DNA of 64,000 nt, from NCBI GenBank assembly GCA_025617745.1, contig CM046853.1:14069323-14133322 (forward strand), given 5' to 3'. The translations under genes and the position numbers were made by a program. The notes under the pieces were generated by a model. That model had not been told where the DNA came from, searched no databases, and saw nothing but the letters and a program-made list of their open reading frames with translations. This DNA is from Heliocidaris erythrogramma. Its lineage: Eukaryota > Echinodermata > Echinoidea > Camarodonta > Echinometridae. Of this stretch, positions 36,701 to 49,224 are shown in pieces; the stretch's first letter is position 1; each line of letters starts with the position of its first letter.

Positions 36701-39700
36701 GTTTATTGAAAAACAACTAGAATTTCCTAAAAGTTCAGAATGTGTACTTTCCAGTGGTATAGAACTCATTGAGCAAAACATTTGGGAAATTATGAAATTA
36801 TACAATTGAAATTGATATTTACTTATTCAGTCTATTATGCTTTGTACTACAACACACAGAATTGCTATTCAAAAATGTGCCTGTATGTAAAATAAGAACT
36901 GAAAAAAATCTTCATCTTAGGAAATTTGAAATGTGTTTCATGTTACATAGTATAAGTTCTGTCCAAATATTGATGAAACACATATTTTTTATGTTCAAAC
37001 CCCGTAGCGATGATAATGATGCGTTGTTCCTGGTAACGTGATGTGATCGCGTGAATGATGGTGTGAAAATCAAGAAAGCTAACTGATACAAATGTTGGCT
37101 TTTCCGTATCTAGTAAAATGAACTGAACGCTGAAAGTGTAAACAAAAGTGATAGGAACGAGTGCAAAGCATTGCGGGATGTCAGGTCACGGTTCGTGGGT
37201 TATAAAAAGATTGGAAAATGACGTTATTGTGAAAGTTCTCTTCGCTACGGGATATTCCGTAGATCGGCGGATATGGGTTAAATGCCAGCAGTAACACAAT
37301 CATATAGTTTGGAATATGTAATTTTTAACATAGTGCAACTGATGTTTCTATCGTATGGCATGAAAATTCAGGTTTCACTGATATATAGTGTATATATTTT
37401 TTACAAAGTCAGGTGATTCACTTGCTACATGTACAGAATAAATATAGAAAAGGTGATTAACTTATGCAAGTAGAATATTATGTTGTATTGGAGCATTCAC
37501 CAAGTATTGAGTTTAATAGAACTAGGATTTCTTCTCCATATTTAAATCTTTATCAGGTGATGGTGTTTATCAGCGAGGTATGGACCTCTGTTTAGAAAAA
37601 CTCAACAAGGGAGGATGGACTCACATATATGCAGAAGGTAAAAACTTTTTTTTTTCTTCAGTCCATTGTGTGACGGGATCAGTACTTGGAAAATAAGACT
37701 GATACAGTGTAGTTACTGTCTGTTCCCTGGTTTCCAACATGGGGAATAAATGATTAACTCCATAGTTTAAAAAAAAAATACAATTTTCCCGAAATATACA
37801 TCACAAGATTTATATGCTTTAACGCCAATGGTGCTGGTTGATATTCTAGATGATTCGTAGTGCAGATATGAAATTATCACAAAGTGATTAGGAATAACAT
37901 AGGTGCAGGCTATATTCATTCTATGTGCATAAAATATGTGAAAGTTTTTGATCTGAGCAGTAATCACTCTATGACTTATATCACATGCTTGATGGGAGAG
38001 TACATGCATACCCCTATATTATTTTAATATCTCATGATTTAGTTGAGGCAATATTATTCCCATGTTTTTTCCTTTTATGAGTGAAGGCATAAAAAGTGAA
38101 AATGAGTTTATGTAAGTGAAGGCTCAGGCAATGAATTTCATGCATGGGCCTTTGCAAACTATGTGTACCTTGATAAGAACAAATCCACATCTCTTTGCTC
38201 TAATTGATTTCAATTTTGAACAAAATATATGACTATGAACACGAAACAGAAAATAACGGTAAGTTTCATACAATTGATAATAATGCTGTTGTATGACTGT
38301 TCTTCCATGTGATCATAGATATATTTCACTCTCTGAAATTGTTCACTTGTCGTTTCCCACTTTTGAAATATGCTCACTGCTTTTGCAAAATACCCTTGTA
38401 ATCCCACTGAAGGCCATTTGATATTACCTGCATCTAAATCTACTAGTCAGCCTTTTATGCAGCCATACATAAGGTTCAGCTCAAGGAGTTAGTCTAAACA
38501 GACTTTCCTGCTGCTACTCTAGCTATTACAGCCACTCTCGCCAAGGAGGCATTAGCTTGCCTAGTATCGCCTTGCTCTCGCTTTTGTTGAGCAGCTTGTG
38601 TGCATACATCCTTGCAATCTTGTTCACAACATTATTAAATGTGAGCTTTGTATTTTGACACTTACCAGGTATTAATTTCATTCTTTCACTTTCAGTACTG
38701 ACTATGTAGTGCACGTAATATAATAATTTCTCATTGCTCTCAATTTTTTCATTTCAGGCAAAGTAAATATGACCAATGAGTTTCTCAGATTTAAATGGGG
38801 TAAGTAATGAATAATATATATATACACATGTAATTGCTCTAACATGCATGTATGAAGGATTGATTGATTAACAAAACTTTAGAAATGAAGCTTCTCAAGG
38901 GATCAAGGGAGATTAATTCAGAGAAAATATAGAAGCAAAGCATTACTAGCAACAACTCTGGATGTGTGCATGACCCAATAACCCCATTTTTCTGTTATGA
39001 AATGCATGTACTGAATTTTTTAAAGATCCCCAATTTTCTACAAGATCCAGTATGATTATGATCACATGAAGACCTAGAAGTACATTTCATTATCAGTGAA
39101 TTGTATGTAATAATGAAAGTCAGACAGATGTAAAAATTAAGTCTTTAAAAACCTGCATAGTGAAACATTCTGGCCTAATTGTGGAATAAGTCTCCTCTCA
39201 GTGTGTCCGCACACATTTGTGTGTTATGTCAATTGAGGTGGAATGATGTCACCATAGTGTTGCACGCAATACACCGATACTGTGCTGAGTGAATGAGGGG
39301 TGACATATTTGACGATAATGCCAACATTCTTTTTGTCATATATCAGATGTTAATTGAAAACAAGTTTGGATAATGAACATAATTTGTAATGTATATTTGA
39401 TTAGAAAATTTATATGTATTGCTTAGGTTCTACACTTATAGTTACCATAAAAGTTAACGAAATATAATGAAATGCCCAAGAATTTGACATTTTAAGTTGT
39501 GTTTTAAAGATATCCAACGTATCTTGTAGTGTTGGGTACCTCGAGATCTATTTTGATCTCGAGACCAGTCTCAAGATCGGCATCAGTAACCTTGATCTCG
39601 AAGGTGTTGGTCTTGACCTTGATCTTGGAGCTTCTGTTCTCTAAATTTTCACTCGAGATCACTCAAGATCAACATTGTTATTACGTAATTATCAAACAAA

Positions 39701-41207
39701 AAAGCTTTTAAAATCGTTGAAAACCCGACTCAGTGTTGGGTACCTCGAGATCGATCTTGATCTCGAGATCGGCATCAGTAACCTTGATCTTGATCTTGAT
39801 CTCAGACACATCTGATCTTGATCTTAGATGTTCTAATCTCGATCTTGAGCTGCGGATCTTGATCTGGATATCGGACTGTCTGATCTTGATCTTGAGCTCG
39901 GACCCTCTGGTCTTGGACCCGACACTGGTATCTTGCGAGCTCCTCTCCTATTTGCTCAGTAACGAAAATCTCATGAATTTTAATTTTCTTAGTTTTTGAT
40001 GAAGAAATATATTTGTTTCATACAGGTTTTGTGTAAAAAAATATGAGCAATGATTATATCTATAAGATGCATGTATGATTAAATATTTTCTTATTTCTTA
40101 TCGGATTTTGCTCAAATCTTCACTGATCTGTTTCTTTAGTTTTTCTGCTTCTTTTAAAACCAACTTGATATCAGGTTGGATTTTCCTTTTATGTTCTAAA
40201 ATCATTTTCAGGTTTTTGAATTGCTCTTCTCGATGCTTTGAAATAATGGCAGTGGCTGAAGTTTATCCATATTTACAGTCTTTTTTAAAAGGAATTTAAG
40301 CCCATGTTTTTTGTAATCACTAATTATCCTCATTTCTCGTAAGGTGTTGGTCGTTTGATCAGTGAATGCAAGATGGTACCCACAGTCATTCCGATATGGC
40401 ACATAGGAATGGATGATATCCTACCAAATTACCCTCCGTACATTCCATGTACCGATAAGAAAGTGACGGTCATCGTTGGTCAACCGTTGGACCTCAGAGA
40501 ATCTGTGGCAAAGATGAAAGCAGAACTTCTATCTCCTGTAAGTACTTGCCAGCTTATTTAAATCTTGCTGTACATAGTTGCCAATTTGCTGCAGGTTAGA
40601 GTGGATCTTTAGAAAAGAGTTCCCTCAGTATAGTTGAAAGGTCATGAAGTGTTTGGGACAAATATCATTTAACTGTGAAATGTAGGCATACTGTTGAATT
40701 CTTCCATGACTGCCATTGTATTGTTTTAGAAACTGGGTACTGGGTAGCTTCATATGTTGAATACCCTGTGCTAAAGAGAGCTTAGAGTAAATCGTTGTTT
40801 CAAGCTAAGATGGAAACTGACTATAACTAGGACCTTGGGACCATGAAAATGACCTTGTTATATCAGGAATCTCCTTATCAGGGTAAAAAAATCAACAAAG
40901 AACATAAAGACCTGGGTCCAGCAAAATTACTTGTTATATCAGGAATCTCATTATATCAGAGCTCTTTATCACGAGTTTCCACTGCATTTCATCCATTTGA
41001 TATCCACGAAATCATTTAAATTGTTAATTTAAGTTAAAAATGGCCTGAGTATTCTGTCCCTCGAGAATAACCACCTCTGTATTTCTGTTTTTTCTTTTTT
41101 CATAGATCGAGATGAGAAAGAAAATAACAGATGCAATCCAAGAAGAGATGAAACTTTTAAAAGCCAAAGCAGAAGCCTTGCATGCCCTCCATATACAGCA
41201 GAGGTAA
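33746..41207 (+). CDS. taz: Tafazzin, cardiolipin transacylase (5' incomplete)
   Basis: Exons 33746-33877, 35726-35771, 36290-36375, 37557-37637, 38758-38799, 40344-40537 and 41106-41207 (stop TAA) join in phase throughout and encode about 227 residues. The order of segments is that of tafazzin: [13 protein letters not shown] (HX4D acyltransferase motif), [76 protein letters not shown], and an Ala/Lys-rich helical C-terminus. Tafazzin remodels acyl chains of cardiolipin on mitochondrial membranes. The usual FPEGKVN motif reads YAEGKVN here, so the Pro is Ala. The membrane-anchoring N-terminus (about 30-50 residues) is not seen. A canonical AATAAA follows at 41481-41486. Introns host a tandem-repeat element (34134-35121) and a GATCTT repeat (39529-39925). 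Confidence 0.92.
34134..35121. mobile_element. Element with TGTCTCGCCCAC ends and internal 155-bp repeats
   Basis: Perfect 12-base inverted termini TGTCTCGCCCAC / GTGGGCGAGACA bound a 988-bp element. Inside are six tandem units beginning GTTAAAGTTTACCTGCAAGA at 34202, 34356, 34511, 34640, 34798 and 34960 (spacing 129-162). Units also share GGTCAAAGGTCATTTGAGG. There is no ORF of note. It lies in a tafazzin intron. Confidence 0.85.
39529..39925 (+). repeat. Degenerate GATCTTGATCTC repeat array
   Basis: Hexamer-based repeats (GATCTT, GATCTC, GAGATC) in two blocks, each starting GTGTTGGGTACCTCGAGATC (about 39529 and 39733). Apparent ORFs rich in Ser/Ile/Leu across it are products of the repeat. 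It lies in a tafazzin intron. Confidence 0.75.
40805..40985. mobile_element. Degraded relative of the 27123 MITE
   Basis: The right end ACTCGTGATAAAGAGC in reverse reads toward CGAGTTTCCACTG, and the interior shares ACTTGTTATATCAGGAATCTC and GGTCC...AGTTCTTTG-type blocks with 27123-27298. The left end is poorly preserved. It lies in the last tafazzin intron. Confidence 0.5.
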
Positions 41208-41480
41208 CATAGTGGAAGCACATAATTGCCACAGGGTAAACTCGACAGATTATCTTGATACCATTGTGTGAATATCTGTGATATACATCTTAATTCATTT
41301 TTACCATGAACATCTAGTGAACATTGATAATGTACTTCTAAATTGATTTGTACTGTTCTATTAGTGTTCATGATCACATTTGACACTGGCCAACCAGAGA
41401 GAAAACGAATGGACCAGTGACATTAGAATCTGTTATTTTCTGACAGCTTGTTTGATTGTCTCTTGACATTTTCAGTTGGA

Positions 41481-41486
41481 AATAAA
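41481..41486 (+). terminator. Tafazzin polyadenylation signal AATAAA
   Basis: The first AATAAA after the tafazzin stop, 274 bases downstream, followed by a GT-containing stretch. A likely transcript end near 41500 is inferred. Confidence 0.55.
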
Positions 41487-41509
41487 GCACTCTGTTGATT
41501 AAACACAAT

Positions 41510-43670
41510 ATATTTTGAAAGGAAATTTCCAACTAGCAAACTTCTCCTTTATTGTGCACATATCAGTGACCTGATTTAAATGACCCATTATGGGCAGTAT
41601 TCCATTTCATGGTGTTATGAAAGATAAATTCTGACTTTTATCAAGGAAACATGATGTACTGTCATTAGAAAATGTTGAGATTTCGTAACAGGTCATTGTA
41701 ATGTAAGCACATTTCCAAAGATTCACAAGGCTGTTGAAATGCCTTAGGTTGATTTATTGAAAGTTTAAAGTTAGGCCAAGATTTTACTGAAAAAATACAT
41801 ATCAGTCTATTCTTACTAAAAATGACTGTTCTCAGGTAGCTGATTTCTAAGCAGAGATAATGTGTGTGATGATGAGGTCTTATCCACTTATCTTAGACTG
41901 AAGTTCTAGGAAAAAAAATCACTTTTCTAGCTCAGAGATATTGTTTATAAGTTTTTTCAAGATTTTTTTTTCAAGTTTGGAATATCTTCAGGTACATGTA
42001 CATATAATACCATCAGAGAATGTATTTTTGTGGCCATTTGGATGCAATCCTGTCGTGTAACTTTCAGTAGGTTTAGTCTAAAAAATATGCTACTGCTGGT
42101 AAATTCTTTCAGTCTCACCATTCTGTAGGATATATGCTTTTTTTATTTTGTCCTTTAATATTGGATTCCAATTTATAGATTTCGTGGAATATGATTCAAA
42201 ATCGTACAATAAAATTGAACTTGCTCAACTTTCAGATGCGGACGACTTTTAAATGGACAATAACTCAAAATCCACGGTGAAGATATGATAGGAGTTACCA
42301 AAATATATAAAACACAAACGTTTTATTCATAGTACAGCCAGGTGTTGTGAATTATTGTTCATCCCCTTTTTGCTTTTACTCTAATTTGTATTAAACACAA
42401 GTTTGTAGCTGTGTTTGTAATTGTTATGCGTTATTTATCATCTAAAATCATGGAAATCTTACAAACTGAATTTTGTGACCTACCATTTCTGTACTTGGAG
42501 TCTAATGAAGTTTGGTGAAAAAATTATGTTGTGGTCATTGAATCAACAACATATTTTATGCAATATAAATCAATTATTATGCCTTGAACGACAGTATTGC
42601 TATTCACAAAGTGTTTTTAATGCAAACATTGCTAGGGATTGTGTCCTGTGAATCTTATGCTGCATTTTCTTACTCTCTTCTGTGTGCCATACATGTATAT
42701 CTTTATTTTGATTTTAAACCCGCTATACTTATTTTTATACGTTCATTTTATTATAACTGGGAAAATTGTTCGGAGTAATCTTAATGAGACTTTAAGTAGG
42801 ATTGAATTATTTTTATGAATGAAAGCAAAACAAAATTTTAAATGAAAGCTTCAAATTTCCCTCATGAGATACATTGGTATTCAGTGTGAAACCATGACTT
42901 CCATCTTGCCTATTAGTTGAACCTATTTTATTTTATTGATTCACCTTTATTGTAACATATAAGACACATAAAACATGTATTACATAATAATAAAGATGTT
43001 GACAAAACCCAGGTCAGGGATGGTCATAGCCATTACGGCATCGCCTGCAGGGTGTACAAGAACAAGAACAGTATACAATAGCACAAATAGATTATATAAA
43101 GCCTCTCCATACATAATGGGAGTAATCGAATAAAGTATAATTATAAATTATTACATAGAAATCCATTATACCTTTCGTCTAGTGGCAGTATTTAGACAAG
43201 AGAGAAAAAAAAAAAGACCTGTATTTATTTTCTAATAGAGTGTAAAATGTTTAACATTAAACTATTTCCAGTGAGTAATTAATAAATTTGTAATCATCAT
43301 TATGTTACTCAAGTATCAATAAATAATAGAGAACCATAAAGACAATCAATATACAGTTCATGTATATGTGCCCTAATATAAATATCCAAGCATGAACATA
43401 GTCACTCACATACACAGCCACCCACATACACACACACACACCACCCACACACACCCACCCGCGCACATACACAGGCACACACATGCTTGGAATGGGCGTG
43501 ACGCGCCAGTACACATGTTAGGAGATGCCTACGTACACGAATTAAAACTATAACTTTTATGCAATCGAAATTGTTATATCAACATTATTTTCATTGAATT
43601 TGCCATATATCTATAAAATATCTTTAAAAATAACTGTCAATTACAGTGCATGCGTTTATCCTAACTTGTT
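41510..43670. other. Non-coding DNA between tafazzin and the nested LINE
   Basis: Contains further AATAAA motifs, a CA-rich simple repeat (43420-43480) and possibly the LINE 3' UTR in its last few hundred bases. No exon is recognised. Confidence 0.4.
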
Positions 43671-43673
43671 GCC

Positions 43674-44185
43674 TTAAATCTCCAGGTAACGTGGGGACTG
43701 CCAAACTTGTTCCATTCTACTATAAAATATGACGTACGATCCAAACAGAACAGTTTTCAGGAGATCAGATTTCAATTGCGAGTATCTAGTTTTACATTTG
43801 CATTGTTTCAACATATCCGTTTATCTTTTTTTAATTTTCTGGTGTCATCAGGCCACGGGATCCAATTTCAATGCATAGTAGTTTGGGTTTCCAGCCGGCA
43901 TGGGCGATGTCGTGCATGAGGCTTGCTTATCTAATCTTGTTTCCTCTGGTGTGCCTTATCTATGTTTACCTCAAAAGGGATAGTGAGCTCAACCAAAGTT
44001 ATTTCCTTTTTGTTGCGATTGATAAAACACAGGTCAGGCCTTTGCTGTGTGGGAACAATATCAGGAGGGACGGTCCCTCCATTTACCATACATTCACCAT
44101 ACATTCACCCTCTACATCTGCATAGACCCGTCGGTCATCACACAAACCATTTTGTTTGATATACTTCAGAAATGTATAGATGACA
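43674..44185 (-). pseudogene. LINE endonuclease domain, downstream half
   Basis: The frame resumes immediately after the gypsy element and reads IYTFLKYIKQNGLCDDRRVY, then RPDLC with ELTIPFE (the PD-(D/E)XK-like active-site arrangement), HDIAHAGWKP and EIGSRGL, ending with SPRYLE and a stop. At least two in-frame stops or shifts (near 44070 and 43950) break it. The partner half lies beyond 52622. Confidence 0.75.
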
Positions 44186-44189
44186 TTAC
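44186..44189. repeat. Target-site duplication TTAC (left)
   Basis: TTAC directly precedes the LTR start TGTCGCAG. The same four bases follow the LTR end at 52619-52622. Joining the flanks with one copy gives a continuous LINE reading frame. Confidence 0.85.
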
Positions 44190-45886
44190 TGTCGCAGTCT
44201 AGGTATGGGGGGGGGGGGCGCGTTGTCAGGACACCACAATGTAAGCAGCACAACAAGGAGTAGGGTGAGTGGTAGTTTATTATGTACTACAATCTGTGAC
44301 AATTGGAAGAAAAACCCCTGCAAAATACAAAGAAAATCAAAATACAAAGATGAATAAATGATCGTACACAATTCTTGATCATCCCTATTCCAACTGAGTA
44401 GTCAAGTACTTTTTTCAAAGTTCAACTAATCCAATCATGGATAATTCGCATATATGTATATATATGATACTCTCGTCTAAGAAAACAGTTATTTAAACCC
44501 ATCGATCGACTTGCACCCTGATTTTAGAATATGAACGCATTTACAAGTATTAACACATTATCCAAAACACTACGCATGTATCATCAGTTTAACAATCCTG
44601 TATCTATATCGATATAGTACATTTAAAAAATGTATGTAACTCCAAAACACAATCGATATGCATGTAACTTGGCCATCCTGACTGACTCACTCACCCAGCT
44701 GAGGTTAGCCACAACGTCGTACGGAAGCTAGACGTCTTATCCACGCCCTCGTTCTGGACAATCTCTATAAACGAGAACACAATAACCCTCCAATTGTAAA
44801 TAACGATCCTGCTACACATAACTCAAATAATCATCTTGATCTCGACAATGTATCCATATCAGTATCGAAATCTCATTAGTGGAATATCTTGATAAATGTT
44901 CGCTTTCCAACACAACAGATACAGAGATATGCTTGTCACTTGCACATTGTCTATCTACACATAGCGAACAATAATATGAATATTATTTGTCAGGACTGTT
45001 CATGCAACAATTTAGTACATGTAATGATTTATACCCACTGGAAAATCATCAATAGTAAATATATGCATGCAACATCTGATCATAATTGAACAACAATAGT
45101 TATTCACCCTGACTTCAGAATAACTCCAAAATATAATTGTCATCAAACTTGTCTCTGACCCCTTACATGTATGAAAACATATTTACATTCATAGAAACTT
45201 AATCATACCTTGGCTTCTCCTCGATCTGGACAGCTATATTCCAGCTCAACAGCTCATGTAACAGCTCACTGTACACCTATAAAGTTGAGACATACAGTAT
45301 GGGTTTTGATATCACTGTAGTCTATTATTTCAAAATACACTAAAATCAATCGTTGTGAACTAATGATATCATATCGTATAATCATAATGACTATTGTAAA
45401 TATGATTTGTGATAATAAATCTACTCTCATTCATATATGCAATCTGTCATTTAACATATTTGTATAATTATTGTCTTATCCCATACAATCTACTCCGACC
45501 ATTAGGGTCTGACACCTAGACAAGCCCATTCCCAAAATGTACACAAAATGTTCAACAAATTCCACTGTACGTGCGCTTCATTATAGACTCTCTAATCACT
45601 GAATCAATGAGCTCTTTCTCATGCCCAAATACTAAATTGTCACCCTATTTATATGATAAATATCCCTCATATAATGACAGCATTGTTTCCCTGATTATTT
45701 ACTGATTTGTTACATCTCGTTATACAATATCAAAACGCCAAATCTTCAGACCAAAAGTCTTATCGATACATGTTAGCTATTCTTTCATCGACACTCTCAC
45801 TGTGTAACTCTTTGTCTGTGTGCAGTTAAGTACGCACGGTATGAACAATACGATACAATTATCAACCACTCATAGCGAAGTAAGCT
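44190..45886 (-). repeat. 3' LTR, truncated at its U3 start
   Basis: Matches 50491-52206 of the other LTR nearly base for base, then stops abruptly at AAGTAAGCT, where the integrase frame begins. It lacks the 412 bases 52207-52618. The polypurine tract and U3 start are therefore gone. Confidence 0.9.
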
Positions 45887-46799
45887 GTAAGTTTATCCCA
45901 GTTGTCATTTACTCTAGAAATCAACTGATCAACTGGAATGAAGGGCTCACGACCATGCATCAATCGATATGGACTGTAGCCTGTGCTCCGATGTGGGGTA
46001 CTATTATACATGAAGACTAGATGCGGCAACATCTCTGGCCATCGTCTTCTCTCAGCTGGCTCCATAGACATGATCACTTTGCAAAGAGTCTGGTTGAACC
46101 TTTCCGTTTGCCCATTTGATTCTGGGTGATACGGCGTCGTTCTTGAGTTCTTGATTTCTTGATATTGTAGAGATGGCATAATTCTCTGATCAGGTCACTT
46201 ACAAAATCTCTACCTTGGTCGGAATGAAGTCTCAAAGGTGTGCCATAATGAGAGAACCAGTTATCCCTCAGCACCCTGGCTACTGAGATAGCTGTCCTTG
46301 CAGGCCACCGCTTGGGCATACTTGGTGTATACAGTTGAAACACTTCTGAATGTGCCTTCTCACATCTCCTTGTAGTCCAGGCCAGAAGCATCTCCCACGG
46401 AGTAGGCCGATAGTCCTCGTCACCCCTTGGTGACCCCATCCATCATGTACAGCCTGAAGTATTGTTGATCGGAGACTCCTCGGCACAAGCAGTTGCATTA
46501 CAACCTCATCTTGTATAACAGCTTGTCGATACAATACCCCATCCCTCTCGATGATGTGGGACCATTCCTGCCGTCTCACCACCAACAGGCACCTTCTCCA
46601 TTGGACGCCAACCTGTACTCCAACATTCCCAAATGACGGTCAGGGACTGATCCTCTCTTTGGAACTCTGCAAGCTGTCTCCGACTGAAGGAAGGAAATAT
46701 CGATGGCGTCACATAGTCCTTGACGACGGTAGTATTCCCATCAGAGTCTTCACTTCTTGATGTCTCACTGGGCATTACAGGGGTAGTACGACACTTCAC
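45862..46799 (-). pseudogene. gypsy integrase remnants
   Basis: Pieces in different frames show the HHCC zinc domain (HDGWGHQG...CFNC, about 46460-46340), RLHSDQGRDF with a catalytic Asp (about 46235), YHPESNGQTERFNQTL with the catalytic Glu (about 46130) and STGYSPYRLMHGREP. The protein stops after NWDKLTAYF, where it runs into LTR sequence. Several frameshifts and the missing C-terminal domain make it inactive. Confidence 0.88.
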
Positions 46800-49195
46800 T
46801 ATTCTAAGGTATCCTGTACTTCCTCGCTTGTCATCGTTCCTGGGTATCTACTAAGTGCATCCGCACATCGTTTACTTCGTCCAGACCGATAAACTACTTC
46901 AATGTCAAATGCAGCCAGTTGCGCAACCCACCGTTGTTCTGTAGCTCCCAGCTTTGCCGTTCCCAGATGTGCCAGGGGATTATGGTCTGTGAAAACAATT
47001 GTGTGACCTCCAATCAGATATTCCAGGAACTTGTCTGTAACAGCCCATTTGAGCCCGAGTAACTCAAGTTTGAAACTCGAGTAGTCTGGGTAATTCCGCT
47101 CGACGTTCCTCAGTCCTCGGCTTGCGTAAGCAATTGGGTGTAATCGTCCTTCCTCGTTATGTTGCGCCAGGCAAGCCCCTAGTCCTTTCAGGGATGCATC
47201 GATCTCGACTACGAAGTCCTTGTCAAATTGTGGATACCCCAAGACTGGTGCTTTTGTCAATAATTGCTTGAGTTCCTCGAAAGATTTCCCGGCTTCTTCT
47301 GTCCAATTGAATGGATTGGCCAATCCAGTATGCCTCTTGGCCTTCTTTGAGGACTTTCGGGAGCCGCCAACAATGCAATGTAAGGGTGCTGCTATGAAGG
47401 CAAACCCTGGCACAAAACGACGGTAGTAAGATGCCAGGCCTAGAAAGGATCTTAGTTCTTCTACTGATGTTGGGGTGGGCCAGTTGATAATCTTACCTAC
47501 CTTTCCCGGATCAGCAGCGATTCCTTCTGAGGTAATGACATGTCCAAGATGATTTACCTCCTCCTGCAAGAATTTGCACTTCTTCCCTTTGAGCTTCAAG
47601 CCATAATTCTTGAGCCGTCTAAACACCTCTTGCAGCCTACTGGTGTGTTCCTCAATTGTGTCCGAAAATACAAGTATGTCATCTAGGTAGATGATAACTG
47701 CCATGTGGTTCAGGTCTCCAAATACGAGTTCCATGACACGTTGGAAGGTACTGGGACTGTTCACAAGTCCCTGGGGCATACAAAGAAATTCGAATAGTCC
47801 CCAGGGTACTCTAAAGGCCGTCTTCTCTATTCCCTTCTGCTCCATTGCGATCTGAAAATAACCATTTGCCAGGTCAAGGGAAGAGAAATACCTTGCTCCT
47901 CCTAGTGCTTCTAAGGTCTGTTCTATGCGGGGAAGTGGAAAGGAATCCCGGATGGTCCTGGCATTGAGCTGGCGATAGTCAATGGAGACGCGGAGCGAGC
48001 CGTCCTTCTTTCGCACTGGGACAACCGGACTTGCGTAAGGGCTGTGCGATCGTTGGATTATCCTCTTCTCAAGCATCTCTTGTAAGAGCCTTTTAATCTC
48101 TGGGGCTTGAGTAGGTGGAACACGTCTGTAGGGGAGGCGGATTGGTGGTCCCTCAGTGGTTCGAATTTCATGGGGGATTACGTCACAATATCCGAGGTCC
48201 ATGTCAGTCTCAGCGAACGCTTCCTTATTGTCATGAATCAGCTGAGCAATTACATCTGCATCAATTGGCTTGACATGGTTGAGCTCGACACCACTTGGTA
48301 GTTGAAATCTTCTTCCATCCCCACATTGATATTCTTTTCCTGGACCCATCTCTATCACTTTTGGTTCATAGGTACCTAGCTCAATCCCCTCTTCTGCTAC
48401 AACATCAGCTATCATGACTTGAGCCACGCCATCTCGCTCTTGTATGACGACTTCTTCTTGAACTTCAATGGCCGAGGCCAACACGGAGCCTTGTGATATC
48501 TTCATCTCTTTAGAAGACCTATTAGCAACAGTGACCTGTAGCTTGTCACCATCTACCTTCATACATCCATCATAGATGTCAAGGTTGACTTGCTCATCTC
48601 CAGGTTGGCTGGATCTTGTTGCCATGCCCACGAGGACATCACTCCCCTGGAAAAGTTCTGCATCTACCAACTTGCATTGAACCCTTCTGATAGTGAATGG
48701 CGGGACCACCTCGTCATCCCCTGACATCAGTACGGAAGATGTCTTCTTTCTCTCGGCTTGCCTCCTTGCAAGCTTGAGAGTTTCCCTGACCAGGCGCCAA
48801 GCACTCTTCTCTCTGATGCCATCCTCCCGTTCCTCTCCAACAATACTCCAAAGGGCATTAGTTCCCAAAATGATGGGGTATTGACCTCGGCGGTGAGTAC
48901 AAATTTCATCGCTTACAACCAGGAATCCCACTTGTACTTGTTTGCCCTCTACCGTCACTGGTGCACGGACATATCCAATGATTGGCACGACATTTTCCAT
49001 GACTCCAACCACTTTCACTCCTAGGCTGCTGCCATCCAGCGGGCCTAGTGCCGGTTCAAGTTTACGCTTGTAAAATGACACTGGGATTAGACTAGCTTCA
49101 GCCCCAGTATCAAGTACACATCCAACTAAGACACCAGCTATGTCAATCTCGGTCGTGGGGCTTGATTCAACGAAGTCCACTGCTGGGTGTTCCAC
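46799..49195 (-). CDS. gypsy Pol: protease, reverse transcriptase, RNase H
   Basis: A 798-residue open frame. The retropepsin motif is DTGAEASLIP at residues 29-38. The RT begins near residue 355, includes SIDYRQLNARTI, LDLANGYFQI and the catalytic YLDD at residues 503-506 (47689-47678), and is intact. RNase H follows with EIDASLKGLGACLA and FTDHNPLAHL. A tether-like DALSRYPG precedes the stop. The frame is complete for these three activities, whereas integrase downstream is broken; it would copy element RNA into cDNA. Confidence 0.93.
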   Translation of the reverse strand: MEHPAVDFVESSPTTEIDIAGVLVGCVLDTGAEASLIPVSFYKRKLEPALGPLDGSSLGVKVVGVMENVVPIIGYVRAPVTVEGKQVQVGFLVVSDEICTHRRGQYPIILGTNALWSIVGEEREDGIREKSAWRLVRETLKLARRQAERKKTSSVLMSGDDEVVPPFTIRRVQCKLVDAELFQGSDVLVGMATRSSQPGDEQVNLDIYDGCMKVDGDKLQVTVANRSSKEMKISQGSVLASAIEVQEEVVIQERDGVAQVMIADVVAEEGIELGTYEPKVIEMGPGKEYQCGDGRRFQLPSGVELNHVKPIDADVIAQLIHDNKEAFAETDMDLGYCDVIPHEIRTTEGPPIRLPYRRVPPTQAPEIKRLLQEMLEKRIIQRSHSPYASPVVPVRKKDGSLRVSIDYRQLNARTIRDSFPLPRIEQTLEALGGARYFSSLDLANGYFQIAMEQKGIEKTAFRVPWGLFEFLCMPQGLVNSPSTFQRVMELVFGDLNHMAVIIYLDDILVFSDTIEEHTSRLQEVFRRLKNYGLKLKGKKCKFLQEEVNHLGHVITSEGIAADPGKVGKIINWPTPTSVEELRSFLGLASYYRRFVPGFAFIAAPLHCIVGGSRKSSKKAKRHTGLANPFNWTEEAGKSFEELKQLLTKAPVLGYPQFDKDFVVEIDASLKGLGACLAQHNEEGRLHPIAYASRGLRNVERNYPDYSSFKLELLGLKWAVTDKFLEYLIGGHTIVFTDHNPLAHLGTAKLGATEQRWVAQLAAFDIEVVYRSGRSKRCADALSRYPGTMTSEEVQDTLE

Positions 49196-49224
49196 CGGTC
49201 CACTTGGATATATGGTTCACACAT

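Noticed and set aside
39529-39999. Ser/Ile/Leu-rich frames starting [12 protein letters not shown]
   Set aside because: They are translations of the GATCTT/GATCTC repeat inside a tafazzin intron.
44889-45089. A 66-codon frame present twice (also 51197-51397) as an identical protein
   Set aside because: Both copies lie at the same place in the two LTRs. Identity reflects the LTR pair, not a conserved gene.
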